Source: Clostridia bacterium (lineage in GTDB: Bacteria; Bacillota; Clostridia; Oscillospirales; CAG-272). From it: a DNA stretch of 6,538 nt. Position 1 is the stretch's first letter. Every line of letters begins with the position of its first letter. Where the stretch lies: the NCBI GenBank assembly GCA_017452215.1, contig JAFTMU010000103.1:1-6538 (forward strand), read 5' to 3'. A model generated the notes under the pieces. The model made no database searches, was not told the origin of the DNA, and was given only the letters and a program-made list of their open reading frames with translations. The position numbers and the translations under genes were made by a program. Shown in pieces: positions 6,175 to 6,538 of this stretch.

Positions 6175-6538
6175 ATGGCAAAAAGCAGACTGATCGGCGA
6201 ATATCCCGTCATTGGCATTCGCCCCACCATCGACGGCCGCCGTGGCGTATTGAAGGTGCGGGAATCCCTGGAGGAGCAAACCATGAGCATGGCAAAAAGC
6301 GTGGTCAAGCTCTTTACCGAAAATTTACGGTACTCTAACGGCGAGCCCGTCAAGGTCATCATCGCCGACACCACCATCGGCAGAGTAGGCGAAGCCGTCG
6401 CTTGCGCCGATAAATTCCGCCGTGCGGGCGTGGATATCACGGTTACCGTGACCCCCTGCTGGTGCTACGGTGCGGAAACCATGGACATGGATCCCCACAC
6501 CATCAAGGCAGTGTGGGGCTTTAACGGCACCGAACGCC
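6175..6538 (+). CDS. fucI: L-fucose isomerase, 5' part (cut by window end)
   Basis: L-fucose isomerase converts L-fucose to L-fuculose, the first cytoplasmic step of fucose catabolism; members of the family also act on D-arabinose. The 121 visible residues follow the E. coli FucI N-terminus closely, as remembered: [12 protein letters not shown] (13-24), [14 protein letters not shown] (28-41), [18 protein letters not shown] (90-107) and WGFNGTER (114-121). This covers much of the N-terminal domain; the catalytic Glu and Asp that bind manganese lie beyond the window, so activity cannot be judged. The start is supported by AAAGGAG at 6161-6167, 7 nt before ATG. Divergent orientation from the AraC-type regulator suggests the start of a fucose-utilisation operon, the rest of which (kinase, aldolase, transporter) would lie downstream. 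Confidence 0.93.
   Translation, partial: MAKSRLIGEYPVIGIRPTIDGRRGVLKVRESLEEQTMSMAKSVVKLFTENLRYSNGEPVKVIIADTTIGRVGEAVACADKFRRAGVDITVTVTPCWCYGAETMDMDPHTIKAVWGFNGTER

Overview
The window looks like a chromosomal segment of a low-to-mid GC Firmicute, most likely a gut-type Clostridia/Eubacteriales member. This is inferred from the compact hisB-H-A-F-IE order, AGGAG ribosome-binding sites about 7 nt before most starts, the fused HisIE, a single-domain HisB, and an L-fucose isomerase gene beside an AraC-type regulator. No species can be named from the sequence alone.

Region 1 (1-3363, + strand) is the distal part of a histidine operon: hisB, hisH, hisA, hisF, hisIE. The first four overlap by one or four bases (TGATG or ATGA junctions), which suggests translational coupling. 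Two lesions sit in neighbouring genes. HisH carries Ser79 where the catalytic glutaminase Cys is expected (GISLGMQ instead of GICLGMQ). hisA is frameshifted at about base 1647, inside the codon for the Gly of the conserved Gly-Trp pair. HisB, HisF and HisIE look fully intact. Either the operon is starting to decay, or HisH/HisA work in an unusual way or are replaced elsewhere, or the assembly holds local errors.

Region 2 (3364-3468) lies between convergent genes. It holds one rho-independent terminator for the his operon and a second, A/T-flanked hairpin that can serve both directions.

Region 3 (3469-5110, - strand) is an IMP dehydrogenase gene. The protein strikingly resembles the IMPDH of the protist Tritrichomonas foetus, as recalled, rather than the usual Firmicutes GuaB. 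It is driven by a textbook promoter (TTGACA, 17 bp, extended TATAAT) with three helically phased A-tracts upstream. HisF/HisH release AICAR, a precursor of IMP, and this enzyme consumes IMP, so the two loci are metabolically connected though transcribed separately.

Region 4 (5166-6538) is a divergent pair: an AraC-family cupin regulator (- strand) and the 5' part of fucI, L-fucose isomerase (+ strand, cut by the window end). The 124-bp gap has a TATAAT box for fucI without a recognisable -35 and a perfect 8+1+8 palindrome next to it, as expected for a regulated, activator-dependent promoter. No RNA genes, CRISPR arrays or insertion sequences were seen. No clearly novel multi-gene system was found; the points most worth checking are the HisH nucleophile change, the hisA frameshift and the protist-like IMPDH.
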